Of a DNA stretch of 64,000 nt, positions 25,301 through 34,450 are shown piece after piece (the stretch's first letter is position 1; each line of letters begins with the position of its first letter). Where the stretch lies: contig NZ_WING01000001.1 of the NCBI RefSeq assembly GCF_009793335.1, forward strand, positions 6,324,001 to 6,388,000, in the 5' to 3' direction. This DNA comes from Actinomadura sp. J1-007 (GTDB taxonomy: Bacteria > Actinomycetota > Actinomycetes > Streptosporangiales > Streptosporangiaceae). The translations under genes and the position numbers were made by a program. The notes beneath the pieces were generated by a model. It saw only the letters and a program-made list of their open reading frames with translations, made no database searches and had not been told where the DNA came from.

Positions 25301-28300
25301 GCGTTCCGGACACGGCCGCCCTGCCGCGCGTCGGCGCGGACCCGAGCGTTCAGGATCTTCCGCCCGCCGCGCTGCGGGCCCTGATCGAGCACGACGACCC
25401 GGACGCGCGCCGCGTCGGCCTCGTCCGCCTGGCCGAACGGCAGGACGCGGAGGAAGACGGGTTCGCGTGGGCGGGCGTCCTGCCGGAGGCGCTGGACGCG
25501 TCGCCGGAGGCCGCGCTGGCCCAGGCGCGGCTCCACCTGCGCTTTCGCCTCGGCGCGCTGCCCGGGTGGCGGGCCGCGCGCGAGGCCCCGGTACGGATCG
25601 CGTGGCTGGCGGCGGAGCTCGCCTCCCGGCCCGAGGCCGTACGCGAGGAGCCTGCGGGGGAGCTGCTGTATCAGGCCGTTCGCGCGATCGGGGCCGCCGA
25701 CGCGCGCGACCCCGAGGCGTTCGTACGCGAACTGGCCGCGCGGAACGACGCCGTCCTACGCGAGGAGGCGTTCCGTGTGGCGCGCGAGGCCCTGCACGCC
25801 GCGCTCCTCGCCCCCGCGCGGGCCCGTCCCCTGATCGCCGACCTCGCCATCGGCGCGGGCGGCGTCGGCGGAGCGGTGCGGGAGCTGGCGGAGCCGTGGG
25901 CGGCGCTCGACCCGCTTCCCCGGCACCGCGTCCTGCCGTTGCTGGACGGCGGCTGCCCCGAAGAGGCGGTGGACGTCGCGGCGCGGCACGGGCACCCGGA
26001 CCTCCTGCGGGACGTCGCCGCCGACCCCGGCCGCCCGCCGCGCGCACGGCGGCGGGCGCTGGAGGCGTACGGCGACCTGGCCGAACGCGGCGACGTGCCC
26101 GGCCTGTTGCGCGTCGCGGCGGCCGATCCGCTGCTGCTCGCGGGCCCCGCCCTGCGCTGCCTGCGGCGGATGCACCGGCGCGGGCGCTTCCCGGCGGACG
26201 GCGACGTGCCCGCGATCGTCGGCCTGGCGCTCGCCGACCACGGGATCGGGGCGGACGGGTTCGCGGCCGTCGTCTTCTCGTCCCGGCGCGCGGTCGTCCG
26301 CGAGCTGACGGCGGCCGCCGGCGCGGACGACGCGTCGTGGCCCCGCCGCCTTGAGCTGCTCGTCGCGCTCGACGCGCAGGGCGCGGGGGAGCTGGGGATC
26401 GGGGACGCCGTGGCCGCCTCGGCTCGTTCGGCGGAGGACCCGAGGCCGTTCCTGCGCGCGCTCCGGGCGCTGCGCCACGTACCGGCGGAGCAGGCGGTCA
26501 TCGACCTGCTGCCGCGCGCACCGCGCGAGGCACTCGACGCGCTGGAGGCCATCGGCGGCCCCCGCACCGTCGCGGCCCTGCGCGACGGGCTCGGCGCGGA
26601 CGGCGAGGCCGTCGAGCATCTGCGGCCGTTCGCGTCCCGCGCGCTGGAGGTGCTGTGGCATCTCACCGAGGACGCGGGGGAGCGCCGTTCGCTGCTCGCG
26701 CGCCTGGACCCTCGCAGCGTGCCGCCGCGCATCGCGGACGACCTCGGCGGGCCGGACGCGGCGGAGCTGGCGTTCCTGCGCGCGGACCTCGACCCGGACG
26801 CTCCGGCCGGGGCCCTGTGCCGGATCGCGCGCAACGGGGACGCGTCCACCGTGCCGGCCGTCGCCGACCTCCTCCTGCGCGTCGTGTCCGACCTCGCCGC
26901 CGCGTGGAGGTCGGGGCCCGAGCCGTCCGTCCCGGACGCGGCGCGCGCCGCCGTGCGCGACCTCGGCGCCCGCCTCTTCCGGAGGGGCGCCGTCCGCCCG
27001 CGCTGCCTCCTCGACGCGGACGGACCCGAGTCCGCCGGGAACGCCCTGCTCGCGAGCGTCGCCCTCGACCTCGCGGACCGTCCCGGCCTCACGGCGACCG
27101 AGCTGGCGATCCTGCTCGGGCTGCTCCGCGGCGTCCCGTACCGGCGGACCAAGGCGCGCGTCCACCCGCTGCTGCGGCACCGCGACCCGGACGTCCGCAA
27201 GCACGTGATCGCGCTCCTCGCGGACGACGCCGAGGACCTGTCGGCGAGTCTGGTCCCGCTGGCGTCCGGCGACGACGCCCGGACGGTCCGGCAGGCGGTG
27301 CGCGCGCTGGCAGAAGCCCGCGCGACGTGGGCGGCGCCGGTGATCGCCGCCTGCCTCGACCACCCCAACATGAACGTCAAGAAGACCGCCGCCGACGCGC
27401 TCGCCCGCGCGGGAGCGCCCTCGGCCGTGCCGAAGCTCCTGTTCTGGCTGGGCGCTCATGACAACCCCGGCTTCCGCGAGTCCCTGGCCGGGGCGCTGCG
27501 GGCCGTGCTCGGCGACGCGTACGCCGCCACGGTCGTCGCGGCGGCCGACCACGCCGCCACCGAACGAGCCCGTGACCTCCTCCTCCGGGCCGTCGCCCTC
27601 ACGCCCCGTTCGATCGCGGCGCTGGCCGCGCAGGGGTCGCCGTCCGGCGCGGCCCTCCTCGCCGCCGCCCCCGAACGTTCCGCGCCGCCGGACGCCGACC
27701 TGCACGCGCTCACGACCCGGGGCTGGGACGAGGAGGCCGCACGCCGTGTCGTTCGCGCGCACGACCCCGCGACGCCGCCCGATCCCCGCCTGCGGCCCCT
27801 GCTCGCGCGCTTCCTCGACCTGCCCGGCGCGTTGCGCTTCGCTCTGCGGCTGTGCCCGCCGCCCTGGAAGGACGAGGAGGCCGCGGCGTTCGCCCGCCAC
27901 GCCGTACGGCTGGCCGAGGCGCTTCCCGGCGGCCCCGACGCGCCCGAACGGCAGCGCACGCTCGACGTCCTCCTGCGCGCGGTCCCGTTCCTCACGACGG
28001 GCGAACGGCTCGCCCTCATCGGACGGCTCCGGTCGCTGCCGCTGGCCCGTCCCGGGATCGTGCTGCTCCGCGCGTGCGGGGCCGTCCTCACGCGCGCCGA
28101 CCTCGATCGCGCCCTCAACGCCGCGGCGAACGGCCCGGACCCGTGGTTGGCCGAGGAGGCCGTCCTCCGCGAGGCGTTCGCCCTGCCCTCCTCGCCCGCG
28201 CCCGAGGAGGGCTCACGCGAACGCCTCAACGCCCTGATCGACGCCTACCGCACCGCCGACCGCGAAGAGACGCTCGCCCGCATGACCGAGCTCCAGCCGC

Positions 28301-29442
28301 TCGGCGCGCCGCCGTGGACGATCGCCGAGGACGCCGCGCGCCCGGCGCCCGCGCCGCGCGTCCCGAGCGCCGCCGACCTCGACCAGCCGCGTTCCTCGGC
28401 GCAGCGTGAACGCCTCCTGTCCATGCTGGACGACCCGCTGCCGTCCCGCCGCGAGACCGCCGCCCGAACGCTCCTCGCCTGGCCCGAACCGGAACCCCGC
28501 CTGGCCGTCCTCCACGCCCACCTCGCGGGCCGCGTCACCGTTCCCGCCCACGACCTGGCCCCTGCGCTGGCGCTCGCGCCCGCCGAATCCGTTCCGGAGG
28601 ACGACGCGTCCCTAGCACGGCTCGCCGGACTCGCGTCCCACCTCACGGGGTCCGACCTGGAACGCCTCGTTCCGTTCCTCCTCCGCGCCTGGGAACGCGA
28701 CCCCACCGGCCCTGCGCGCCACGCCCTCGACCGCGTCCCGCGCGACGTCCTCGCCACCGCCCTCTCCGGACGGCTCGAAGCGGGCGCATGGGGCGTGCTC
28801 GACCTGCTGAAAGGTGCCCGCCTGACCCGTACGCCCGCGCTGGCCCGGACGCTCCAGCGCCTGCGGGACGAGGGCCGCGCCGAACCGTTCACCCTGGTCG
28901 ACGGCCCGCTGCACACCCCCGACACCGCCGCCGCACTGGCCGCCCTTCGCACGAGGACGCCGCCGCCGCGGCCCCCGTCCCGCGCCGAGCTGTTCCGCCA
29001 GGCGCGTGAAGGAACCGTGGAGGAGATCCGCCGCGCCCTCACCGAACTCGCGGAACAGCCGCCGGACGACGCTCTCGCGGACCTGCTCAACGAGTCCGTC
29101 ACCCACTCCGAGGCCCGCGTGCGGCTCCACGCGCACCGCCTCTCCCGCCGCGTCCTGGACCGTCCCGCCTACCTGGACCAGACCGTCCGCCTGCTGGACG
29201 ACCCGCGCCCCGACATCGTCCGCTCGGCCGCCGCGACGCTGGGCCACGCCGCCTGGGAACCCGCGGTCCCGGGCCTGGTCGCGCTGCTCGCGCACCCGCG
29301 CCCGGCCGTCCGCGACGCCGCCGCCGAAGCCCTCGTCCGCATCGGCATCCCGGCGTCCCCCGCCCTCAGGCACGCCGCCGCCCGAGCCCGCCCCGACCGC
29401 CGCCCCCGCTACACGGCGGTCCTGGAGAGGATCACCGCCTGA
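25294..29442 (+). CDS. giant HEAT-repeat protein of unknown function
   Basis: A 1,382-residue cytoplasmic protein with no signal peptide or membrane helix. It is built almost entirely of alpha-helical HEAT/PBS-lyase-like repeats. Clear examples are LLRHRDPDVRKHVIALLADD (about 625-645), AACLDHPNMNVKKTAADALARAG (about 688-710) and VALLAHPRPAVRDAAAEALVRIG (about 1328-1350). No enzymatic motif is visible. Such solenoids usually scaffold protein-protein interactions. The flanking genes give no hint of a pathway. Its strong palindromic promoter region suggests tight control. Function is unknown. Confidence 0.85.
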   Translation: MPRVPDTAALPRVGADPSVQDLPPAALRALIEHDDPDARRVGLVRLAERQDAEEDGFAWAGVLPEALDASPEAALAQARLHLRFRLGALPGWRAAREAPVRIAWLAAELASRPEAVREEPAGELLYQAVRAIGAADARDPEAFVRELAARNDAVLREEAFRVAREALHAALLAPARARPLIADLAIGAGGVGGAVRELAEPWAALDPLPRHRVLPLLDGGCPEEAVDVAARHGHPDLLRDVAADPGRPPRARRRALEAYGDLAERGDVPGLLRVAAADPLLLAGPALRCLRRMHRRGRFPADGDVPAIVGLALADHGIGADGFAAVVFSSRRAVVRELTAAAGADDASWPRRLELLVALDAQGAGELGIGDAVAASARSAEDPRPFLRALRALRHVPAEQAVIDLLPRAPREALDALEAIGGPRTVAALRDGLGADGEAVEHLRPFASRALEVLWHLTEDAGERRSLLARLDPRSVPPRIADDLGGPDAAELAFLRADLDPDAPAGALCRIARNGDASTVPAVADLLLRVVSDLAAAWRSGPEPSVPDAARAAVRDLGARLFRRGAVRPRCLLDADGPESAGNALLASVALDLADRPGLTATELAILLGLLRGVPYRRTKARVHPLLRHRDPDVRKHVIALLADDAEDLSASLVPLASGDDARTVRQAVRALAEARATWAAPVIAACLDHPNMNVKKTAADALARAGAPSAVPKLLFWLGAHDNPGFRESLAGALRAVLGDAYAATVVAAADHAATERARDLLLRAVALTPRSIAALAAQGSPSGAALLAAAPERSAPPDADLHALTTRGWDEEAARRVVRAHDPATPPDPRLRPLLARFLDLPGALRFALRLCPPPWKDEEAAAFARHAVRLAEALPGGPDAPERQRTLDVLLRAVPFLTTGERLALIGRLRSLPLARPGIVLLRACGAVLTRADLDRALNAAANGPDPWLAEEAVLREAFALPSSPAPEEGSRERLNALIDAYRTADREETLARMTELQPLGAPPWTIAEDAARPAPAPRVPSAADLDQPRSSAQRERLLSMLDDPLPSRRETAARTLLAWPEPEPRLAVLHAHLAGRVTVPAHDLAPALALAPAESVPEDDASLARLAGLASHLTGSDLERLVPFLLRAWERDPTGPARHALDRVPRDVLATALSGRLEAGAWGVLDLLKGARLTRTPALARTLQRLRDEGRAEPFTLVDGPLHTPDTAAALAALRTRTPPPRPPSRAELFRQAREGTVEEIRRALTELAEQPPDDALADLLNESVTHSEARVRLHAHRLSRRVLDRPAYLDQTVRLLDDPRPDIVRSAAATLGHAAWEPAVPGLVALLAHPRPAVRDAAAEALVRIGIPASPALRHAAARARPDRRPRYTAVLERITA

Positions 29443-29460
29443 ACGCCGCCCCGGCGCACC

Positions 29461-29925
29461 TCACCCGCCCGCCCCGGGGCATTCGTAGTGGTCGACGGCC
29501 TCGAAGGCGGGCTGGATGGCCTTCCCGTACAGGGGGTCGACGACGTCGCGCACCTTCGACCCCGCCTTCAGCTTCCTCGCGGCGGTGCGGATCGCCTTGA
29601 GGACGGCGCGGAACCGTTCGGCGATCCCCGGCGGTGCGCTCGCCTGCATCCGCTCGCCCATGTAGAGGAGGATGGCGGCCCTCTTCCGCAGGTCCTTGAA
29701 GTCCAGCCGCCTGCCCTCCGCCGCGCCGCCCACGTCGGCGCGGAACACGACGGCGCCGACCTGGAACGCCTCCAGGTCCAGGCAGAACGCCGACGAGGGC
29801 GCCGCGGACGGCGACGGCCGGGACGCGGACGGCGACGCCGCGGCCCGGGGCTTCTCGCCCTCGGAGCAGCCCGCGACCAGCAGCGCCGCGGACATGGCCA
29901 AGATCCACACACGGGAGCCGTTCAT
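29461..29925 (-). CDS. hypothetical lipoprotein
   Basis: A 154-residue lipoprotein. The signal peptide ends in the lipobox LVAGC with the lipidated Cys at about residue 20, followed by a Ser/Pro/Ala-rich linker. The folded part contains two further cysteines (FCLDLEAF and HYECPG) that may pair. Helical segments such as RFRAVLKAIRTAARKLK suggest a small helical domain on the outer membrane face. I do not recognise the family. It converges with the HEAT gene. Confidence 0.75.
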   Translation of the reverse strand: MNGSRVWILAMSAALLVAGCSEGEKPRAAASPSASRPSPSAAPSSAFCLDLEAFQVGAVVFRADVGGAAEGRRLDFKDLRKRAAILLYMGERMQASAPPGIAERFRAVLKAIRTAARKLKAGSKVRDVVDPLYGKAIQPAFEAVDHYECPGAGG

Positions 29926-29977
29926 GGCCGGAGCGTAGGCGACGCCCTCCGGGAGGGGGCCCGCCGCGCCCGGCGGA

Positions 29978-30793
29978 TCAGGACGTGATGAAGTCGAGCA
30001 GGTCGGCGTTCAGCTCGTCCTTGTGGCTGGCGTAGATGCCGTGGCCGCCGGTCGGGTACTCGCGGTAGACGGCGCCGGGGACGAGCGCGGCGGTGCGCCG
30101 GCCGGTGACGTCGATCGGCGCGGAGAAGTCGGCCGCGCCGTGCACGACGAGAGCCGGGACGGTGATCTCGCGCAGCGACGCCCGGTGGTCGGCGTGGAAC
30201 AGGGCCTGCTGGCACTGGAGGACGGCCCACGGCGACGCCGACAGGCACTGCCGGTAGGTGAGGTCCACGTGCTCGGGCGACACCCGGTTGCCGAGGTGGG
30301 TGGCGAAGAACGCCTGCGCCTGGCGGGCCAGCCACTTCGCCCGGTCGGCGCGGATCTGCGCGATCACGTCCTCGAACGCGGCCTCGGGGATGCCCTCCGG
30401 GTTGTCGCCGGTCCGCTTCAGGAACGGCAGGACCGCCGACACGAACGCGACGCGCGCGACGCGGTCCTCGCCGTGGCGGGCCAGGTAGCGGGCCGACTCG
30501 GCGCCGCCGAGCGAGTGGCCGACGAGCGTGGCCCCGCGCAGGTCCAGGTGCTCGATCAGCGCGGCGAGGTCGTCGGCGCAGGTGTCCGGCTCGTACCCGG
30601 TGGACGGGCGGTCCGAGCGGCCGTGGCCCCGCCGGTCGAACGCGACGCAGCGGAAGCCGCGCTCGACGAAGAACGGGATCTGGTGCTCCCACATGTCGGC
30701 GTTCAGCATCGCGCTCGCCACGAACACGATCGGCTCGCCCTGCCCGTAGTCCTCGTAGGCGATGCGAGTGCCGTCGGCGCTGGTGAAGTACAT
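29978..30793 (-). CDS. alpha/beta hydrolase (chloroperoxidase-like)
   Basis: A 271-residue alpha/beta hydrolase. The Ser nucleophile elbow is GHSLGG (about 95-100), the Asp is expected near VHGAADFSAPID and the His near GGHGIYASH. The strand-helix pattern and FDRRGHGRSDRP match the non-heme haloperoxidase/esterase group. I place the start at the ATG of MYFTSADGTRIAY, since sequence further upstream is not conserved. Natural substrate is unknown. Confidence 0.85.
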   Translation of the reverse strand: MYFTSADGTRIAYEDYGQGEPIVFVASAMLNADMWEHQIPFFVERGFRCVAFDRRGHGRSDRPSTGYEPDTCADDLAALIEHLDLRGATLVGHSLGGAESARYLARHGEDRVARVAFVSAVLPFLKRTGDNPEGIPEAAFEDVIAQIRADRAKWLARQAQAFFATHLGNRVSPEHVDLTYRQCLSASPWAVLQCQQALFHADHRASLREITVPALVVHGAADFSAPIDVTGRRTAALVPGAVYREYPTGGHGIYASHKDELNADLLDFITS

Positions 30794-30931
30794 GTCGTCC
30801 CCTTTGTCGTTCGCTCGCGCCCAACCTAGGGAGCGGCGGTCGAACGAGGCGATGACGCGCGAGGTAATGCCATTCCGTACCCACCGCGTAAAGGCGAGCA
30901 GTTCTGGCCCGACGCGCGTCACCGCCGCCGT

Positions 30932-31777
30932 TCAGGCCCGCGCGCGGACGAGCATCGACAGCTCGGCGGGCGCGAGGGAGTCGGCGCGCGTCCCGAGGAC
31001 GTCGTTCTCCCGGACGTGCTCGACGGTCTTCAGGCCGTGCTCGGCGAGCAGCGCCGACATCCCGCCGGGGTCGAGGAACGTCGTCCACGGCTCGCCCCCC
31101 TCGGCCGTCACCGCCGAGACGGCCGAGGCGTACGCCCGGCCCGCGCCGTCGCGCAGCTCCGGCGGCAGCAGGTAGTCGGCGACCAGCTCGGTGCCGGGCG
31201 CGAGGCCGCCGACGACCGCGAGGGTCCGGCCGATCGCCTCCCGGGACAGGTACATCGTGACGCCGAGCCAGCTCACCAGCGCCGGCCGCGACGCGTCGAA
31301 CCCCGCCTCCTCCAGGCGTCCGAGCAGCCCGGCGGCGGGCTCCGCCTCCAGGTCGGCGGCAACGAACGCCACCGAGCCGGGGACCGCCACGCCCGCGCGG
31401 GCGAGCGCGTCCCGCTTCCACCGCTGCGTCGCCGCACGGTCGACCTCGAACGTGCGCACGCGGGCGGCGAGCCCCGAGCGGTAGGCGAACGAGTCGAGCC
31501 CCGCCCCCAGGACCACGTACTGGCCGATCCGCCCGGAGGCGGCTTCCTCGGCCAGCAGGTCCTCGGTGTAGCGGCTGCGCGCCGTGGCGGCCGCGCGCGC
31601 TCGGGCCAGCACGGGATGCGTGCCGTGGGCCCGGTGGTAGCCGATCAGCTCCTTGGCCCGTTCGCCCAGAAGGGCGGACGCGAGCGTGTCGGAGAAGACC
31701 GCGGGCGGATCGTCGACGATGAGATGCGCGGCACGCGCGGCGGACGCCATGAGCGCCGACTGACTGACTTCCATCAT
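30932..31777 (-). CDS. class I SAM-dependent methyltransferase (LCM/TIGR00027 type)
   Basis: About 281 residues of the leucine-carboxyl-methyltransferase-like family that is expanded in actinobacteria. The SAM-binding motif is YVVLGAGLDSFAYR, followed by FEVDRAATQRWK, ALVSWLGVTMYLSREAI and ELVADYLLP. The start is one of two adjacent Met codons (MMEVSQSAL). A further upstream Met is in frame, but the sequence there is AT-rich and unconserved. The acceptor is unknown; relatives methylate small-molecule or lipid carboxyl or hydroxyl groups. Confidence 0.85.
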   Translation of the reverse strand: MMEVSQSALMASAARAAHLIVDDPPAVFSDTLASALLGERAKELIGYHRAHGTHPVLARARAAATARSRYTEDLLAEEAASGRIGQYVVLGAGLDSFAYRSGLAARVRTFEVDRAATQRWKRDALARAGVAVPGSVAFVAADLEAEPAAGLLGRLEEAGFDASRPALVSWLGVTMYLSREAIGRTLAVVGGLAPGTELVADYLLPPELRDGAGRAYASAVSAVTAEGGEPWTTFLDPGGMSALLAEHGLKTVEHVRENDVLGTRADSLAPAELSMLVRARA

Positions 31778-32078
31778 TCTGCCGAATATAACGCCCGACT
31801 TCTCGATCATAGCACAATTCAAGCAATTCTTCCAGCGTCATCAAGACACAATTCAGAAACGAATTTCTGCTTCCGTAATCTGTGGCCGCGCCTTTCGCGG
31901 ACCAGAAATGGCCTCCCTTCGGGCGCGCCGGGTCCGGGCCCGCCGGAGCGCGGGCGAGGCGGCGTCCGCGTTAGGGGGTGTTAAGCCTGGTGTGGGGGGC
32001 GCTAAGAACCCGTCAAGGCGGGCTAAACCCCACATATGCAGGCGCTTTACTCCTCGTGGACCCCGGAAGGAACGGGGT
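31778..32078 (+). promoter_or_regulatory. kdp upstream region with 21-bp-spaced direct repeats
   Basis: This 301-base gap starts AT-rich (31778-31870). Three direct repeats of form GGyGyTAA lie at 31977, 31998 and 32019, exactly 21 bp apart, and a fourth weaker copy (CGCGTTAGG) begins at 31967. Repeats in helical phase are what OmpR-family regulators such as KdpE bind. Repeat three overlaps a possible -35 (CTAAAC, 32023-32028), 17 bases before TTTACT (32046-32051). GTGGGG (31992-31997) and CCCCAC (32028-32033) could also pair in RNA. KdpE binding is inference. Confidence 0.5.
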
Positions 32079-32627
32079 GTGACCGGGATCGGGGAGGCCG
32101 CTGTGGAACGCCTGGAATCGGCCGTATGGCCGCTCGCCGGGGGTGTGGCGTGCGCTTTCGTCCTCGCGGCCGTGCTGAAGGACGCGGCCTGGCAGGTCGC
32201 GTTCGGCGCGGTGGCGGTGTCGGTGGCCGGGTGGGCGCTGCCGGCGTCCCCCGAGGCCGGCGCCGCGATCGGAACGGCCGGGTGGGCGTTCGTCACGGGC
32301 TTCGACGTCGCCAAGACCGGGGAGCTGGCGCTCTCCGGGGCGGCCGACGCGGGCCGGGCGGGCGCGCTGGTCGCGATCGGCGCGGCGGCGGGCCTGGCGG
32401 GCCTGGCGGGGCGCCGGTCCGCCGCGCGGCGGGCGCGCGAGGCGGCGGGAGCCGCGGAGCCGTCGCCCGCTCCCAGGGGCTCCGGTCACGAGCCGGGGGA
32501 CGCCTCCGGGCGCCGTCCCCGGACCAGGCCCGCCCCGGCGCCGCCGCAGCGCGGCGACCGGTGGCCGGCGCGCAGCGGGGCCGCACCCGGCCCCGCGGAG
32601 ACGACAGGGGAAGTCGAGCATGCATGA
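32079..32627 (+). CDS. hypothetical membrane protein leading the kdp operon
   Basis: A 182-residue protein starting at GTG, 9 bases after GGAAGG. It has about four hydrophobic segments between residues 12 and 110 (WPLAGGVACAFVLAAVL, QVAFGAVAVSVAGWAL, a short GTAGWAFVTGF, AGALVAIGAAAGLAGLAG) and a Pro/Arg-rich cytoplasmic tail. I know of similar unnamed proteins near actinobacterial kdp operons but not their role. The stop overlaps the ATG of the following micro-peptide, so it belongs to the kdp transcript. It could be an accessory to K+ sensing; this is speculation. Confidence 0.6.
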   Translation: MTGIGEAAVERLESAVWPLAGGVACAFVLAAVLKDAAWQVAFGAVAVSVAGWALPASPEAGAAIGTAGWAFVTGFDVAKTGELALSGAADAGRAGALVAIGAAAGLAGLAGRRSAARRAREAAGAAEPSPAPRGSGHEPGDASGRRPRTRPAPAPPQRGDRWPARSGAAPGPAETTGEVEHA

Positions 32628-32702
32628 CGTGGCCTTCGTACTGCTGACCGTGGCGGTCTTCGCCCTGTTCGGCCTGCTGGTGAAGGGGTCGAGAAGCTGT
32701 GA
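32620..32702 (+). CDS. 27-residue membrane micro-peptide before kdpF (frameshifted as read)
   Basis: MHDVAFVLLTVAVFALFGLLVKG is a single transmembrane segment. As read the frame then runs on, but one extra G in the GGGG near 32688 gives VKGVEKL and a TGA at 32700-32702. That stop overlaps the kdpF GTG, as expected of coupled operon genes. A peptide of this type often precedes kdpF in actinobacteria; its function is unknown. Confidence 0.6.
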
Positions 32703-32788
32703 CCGCCGAGAACGCCGTCGGTCTCGCCCTGGCCGCCGTTCTGATCGTGTTCCTGATCGCCGCCCTCTTGTACCCGGAGCGCTTCTAG
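32699..32788 (+). CDS. kdpF: KdpF, small subunit of the K+-transporting ATPase
   Basis: A 29-residue single-pass membrane peptide, MTAENAVGLALAAVLIVF followed by LIAALLYPERF, ending one base before kdpA. The PERF end is characteristic of KdpF. KdpF stabilises the KdpABC complex. It starts at GTG overlapping the preceding stop. Confidence 0.9.
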   Translation: MTAENAVGLALAAVLIVFLIAALLYPERF

Positions 32789-34450
32789 ATGAGTACGACC
32801 GTCGCGGGGGTCCTGTTCGCGGGCTCCCTCGTGCTCGCCGTGGCCGTGGCGTACCGGCCGCTGGGCGACTACATGTACCGCGTCTACGGCGGTACGAGGC
32901 ATTCGCGCGCCGAGCGCGGGATCTACCGGCTGATCGGCGCGAAGCCCGACACCGAGCAGACCTGGGGCACGTACGCGCGCAGCGTGCTGGCGTTCTCGGC
33001 GGTGGGCATCCTGTTCCTCTACCTGCTGCAACGGGTGCAGGACAGGCTGCTGCTCTCGCTCGGGTTCCCGCCGGTGAAGGCGGACCAGGCGTGGAACACC
33101 GCCGTCAGCTTCGTCACCAACACCAACTGGCAGTCGTACTCCGGCGAGTCGACGATGGGCCACCTGGTGCAGATGGGCGGGCTCGCGGTGCAGAACTTCG
33201 TGTCCGCCGCGGTGGGCATGGCCGTGGCGATCGCGCTCGTGCGCGGGTTCGCGCGCAGGAAGACCGACCAGCTCGGCAACTTCTGGGTGGACCTCGTCCG
33301 GGGCTCGATCCGGATCCTGCTGCCCATCGCGTTCGTCGGCGCCCTCGCGCTCGTCGCGGGCGGGCTGGTGCAGAACTTCTCCGGCGGCGACACCGCCACC
33401 ACGCTGGTCGGCGGCGCGCAGAGGATCGTCGGCGGGCCGGTCGCGAGCCAGGAGGTCATCAAGGAGCTCGGCACCAACGGCGGCGGGTTCTTCAACGCCA
33501 ACTCCTCGCACCCGTTCGAGAACGCCGCGACCTGGACGAACTGGCTGGAGATCTTCCTGATCCTGGTGATCCCGTTCAGCCTGTGCCGCACGTTCGGCCG
33601 GATGGTCGGCCAGAACCGGCAGGGGTACGCGATCGTCGGCGTGATGGCCACGATCGCCGTCGCGAGCATCACGCTGATCAACGTGTTCCAGCTCGTCCAC
33701 CACGGGACCGTTCCCGTCGCGGCGGGCGGGGCGACCGAGGGCGTGGAGACGCGGTTCGGGGTGTCGAACTCGGCGACGTTCGCCGGGGCGACGACGCTGA
33801 CCTCGACCGGCGCGGTGGACTCGTTCCACGACTCCTACACCAGCCTCGGCGGCATGCTCACGATGTTCAACATGATGCTCGGCGAGGTCGCGCCGGGCGG
33901 CGTCGGCTCCGGGCTGTACGGGATGCTCGTGCTCGCGGTGATCACGGTGTTCGTGGCGGGCCTGATGGTCGGCCGCACCCCCGAGTACCTGGGCAAGAAG
34001 ATCGGTTCGCGTGAGATCAAGTTCGCGGCCGGCTACTTCCTGATCACGCCGATCCTGGTGCTGACCGGCACCGCCGCGGCGCTTGCGACGCAGAGCGGCA
34101 GGGCGGGGATGCTGAACGGCGGCGCGCACGGCCTCAGCGAGGTGCTCTACGCGTTCACCTCCGCCAGCAACAACAACGGGTCGGCGTTCGCGGGCCTCAC
34201 CGTCAACACCGTCTGGTACGACACCGCGCTCGGCCTATGCATGGCGTTCGGCCGGTTCCTGCCGATCATCTTCGTCCTGGCGCTGGCCGGGTCGCTCGCC
34301 GGGCAGGGGCGGACCCCCGCCTCGGACGGCACGCTGCCGACCCACCGGCCGCAGTTCGTCGGGATGGTCGTCGGAGTGACGGTCGTCCTGGTAGCGCTCA
34401 CCTTCCTCCCGGCGCTCGCGCTCGGGCCGTTGGCCGAAGGAATCCACTGA
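32789..34450 (+). CDS. kdpA: KdpA, potassium-binding subunit
   Basis: A 553-residue polytopic channel-like subunit of the high-affinity KdpFABC K+ pump, with about ten membrane segments. The four selectivity-filter loops are recognisable: VTNTNWQSYSGE, ELGTNGGGFFNANSSHPFENA, the segment near TSLGGMLTMFNMMLGEVAPGG and AFTSASNNNGSAFAGL. Length is normal. The stop and the kdpB ATG share one base (TGATG). Confidence 0.97.
   Translation: MSTTVAGVLFAGSLVLAVAVAYRPLGDYMYRVYGGTRHSRAERGIYRLIGAKPDTEQTWGTYARSVLAFSAVGILFLYLLQRVQDRLLLSLGFPPVKADQAWNTAVSFVTNTNWQSYSGESTMGHLVQMGGLAVQNFVSAAVGMAVAIALVRGFARRKTDQLGNFWVDLVRGSIRILLPIAFVGALALVAGGLVQNFSGGDTATTLVGGAQRIVGGPVASQEVIKELGTNGGGFFNANSSHPFENAATWTNWLEIFLILVIPFSLCRTFGRMVGQNRQGYAIVGVMATIAVASITLINVFQLVHHGTVPVAAGGATEGVETRFGVSNSATFAGATTLTSTGAVDSFHDSYTSLGGMLTMFNMMLGEVAPGGVGSGLYGMLVLAVITVFVAGLMVGRTPEYLGKKIGSREIKFAAGYFLITPILVLTGTAAALATQSGRAGMLNGGAHGLSEVLYAFTSASNNNGSAFAGLTVNTVWYDTALGLCMAFGRFLPIIFVLALAGSLAGQGRTPASDGTLPTHRPQFVGMVVGVTVVLVALTFLPALALGPLAEGIH

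Noticed and set aside
31815..31844. Minus-strand start of a frame reading MMTLEELLELCYDREVG upstream of the methyltransferase
   Set aside because: It looks protein-like for about 25 codons but then continues as an out-of-frame shadow of the methyltransferase; no stop or function can be supported.
31985..32033. Possible riboswitch upstream of the kdp operon (c-di-AMP type)
   Set aside because: Paired stems exist, but none of the conserved ydaO-class sequence is recognisable and the direct repeats explain the pattern better.
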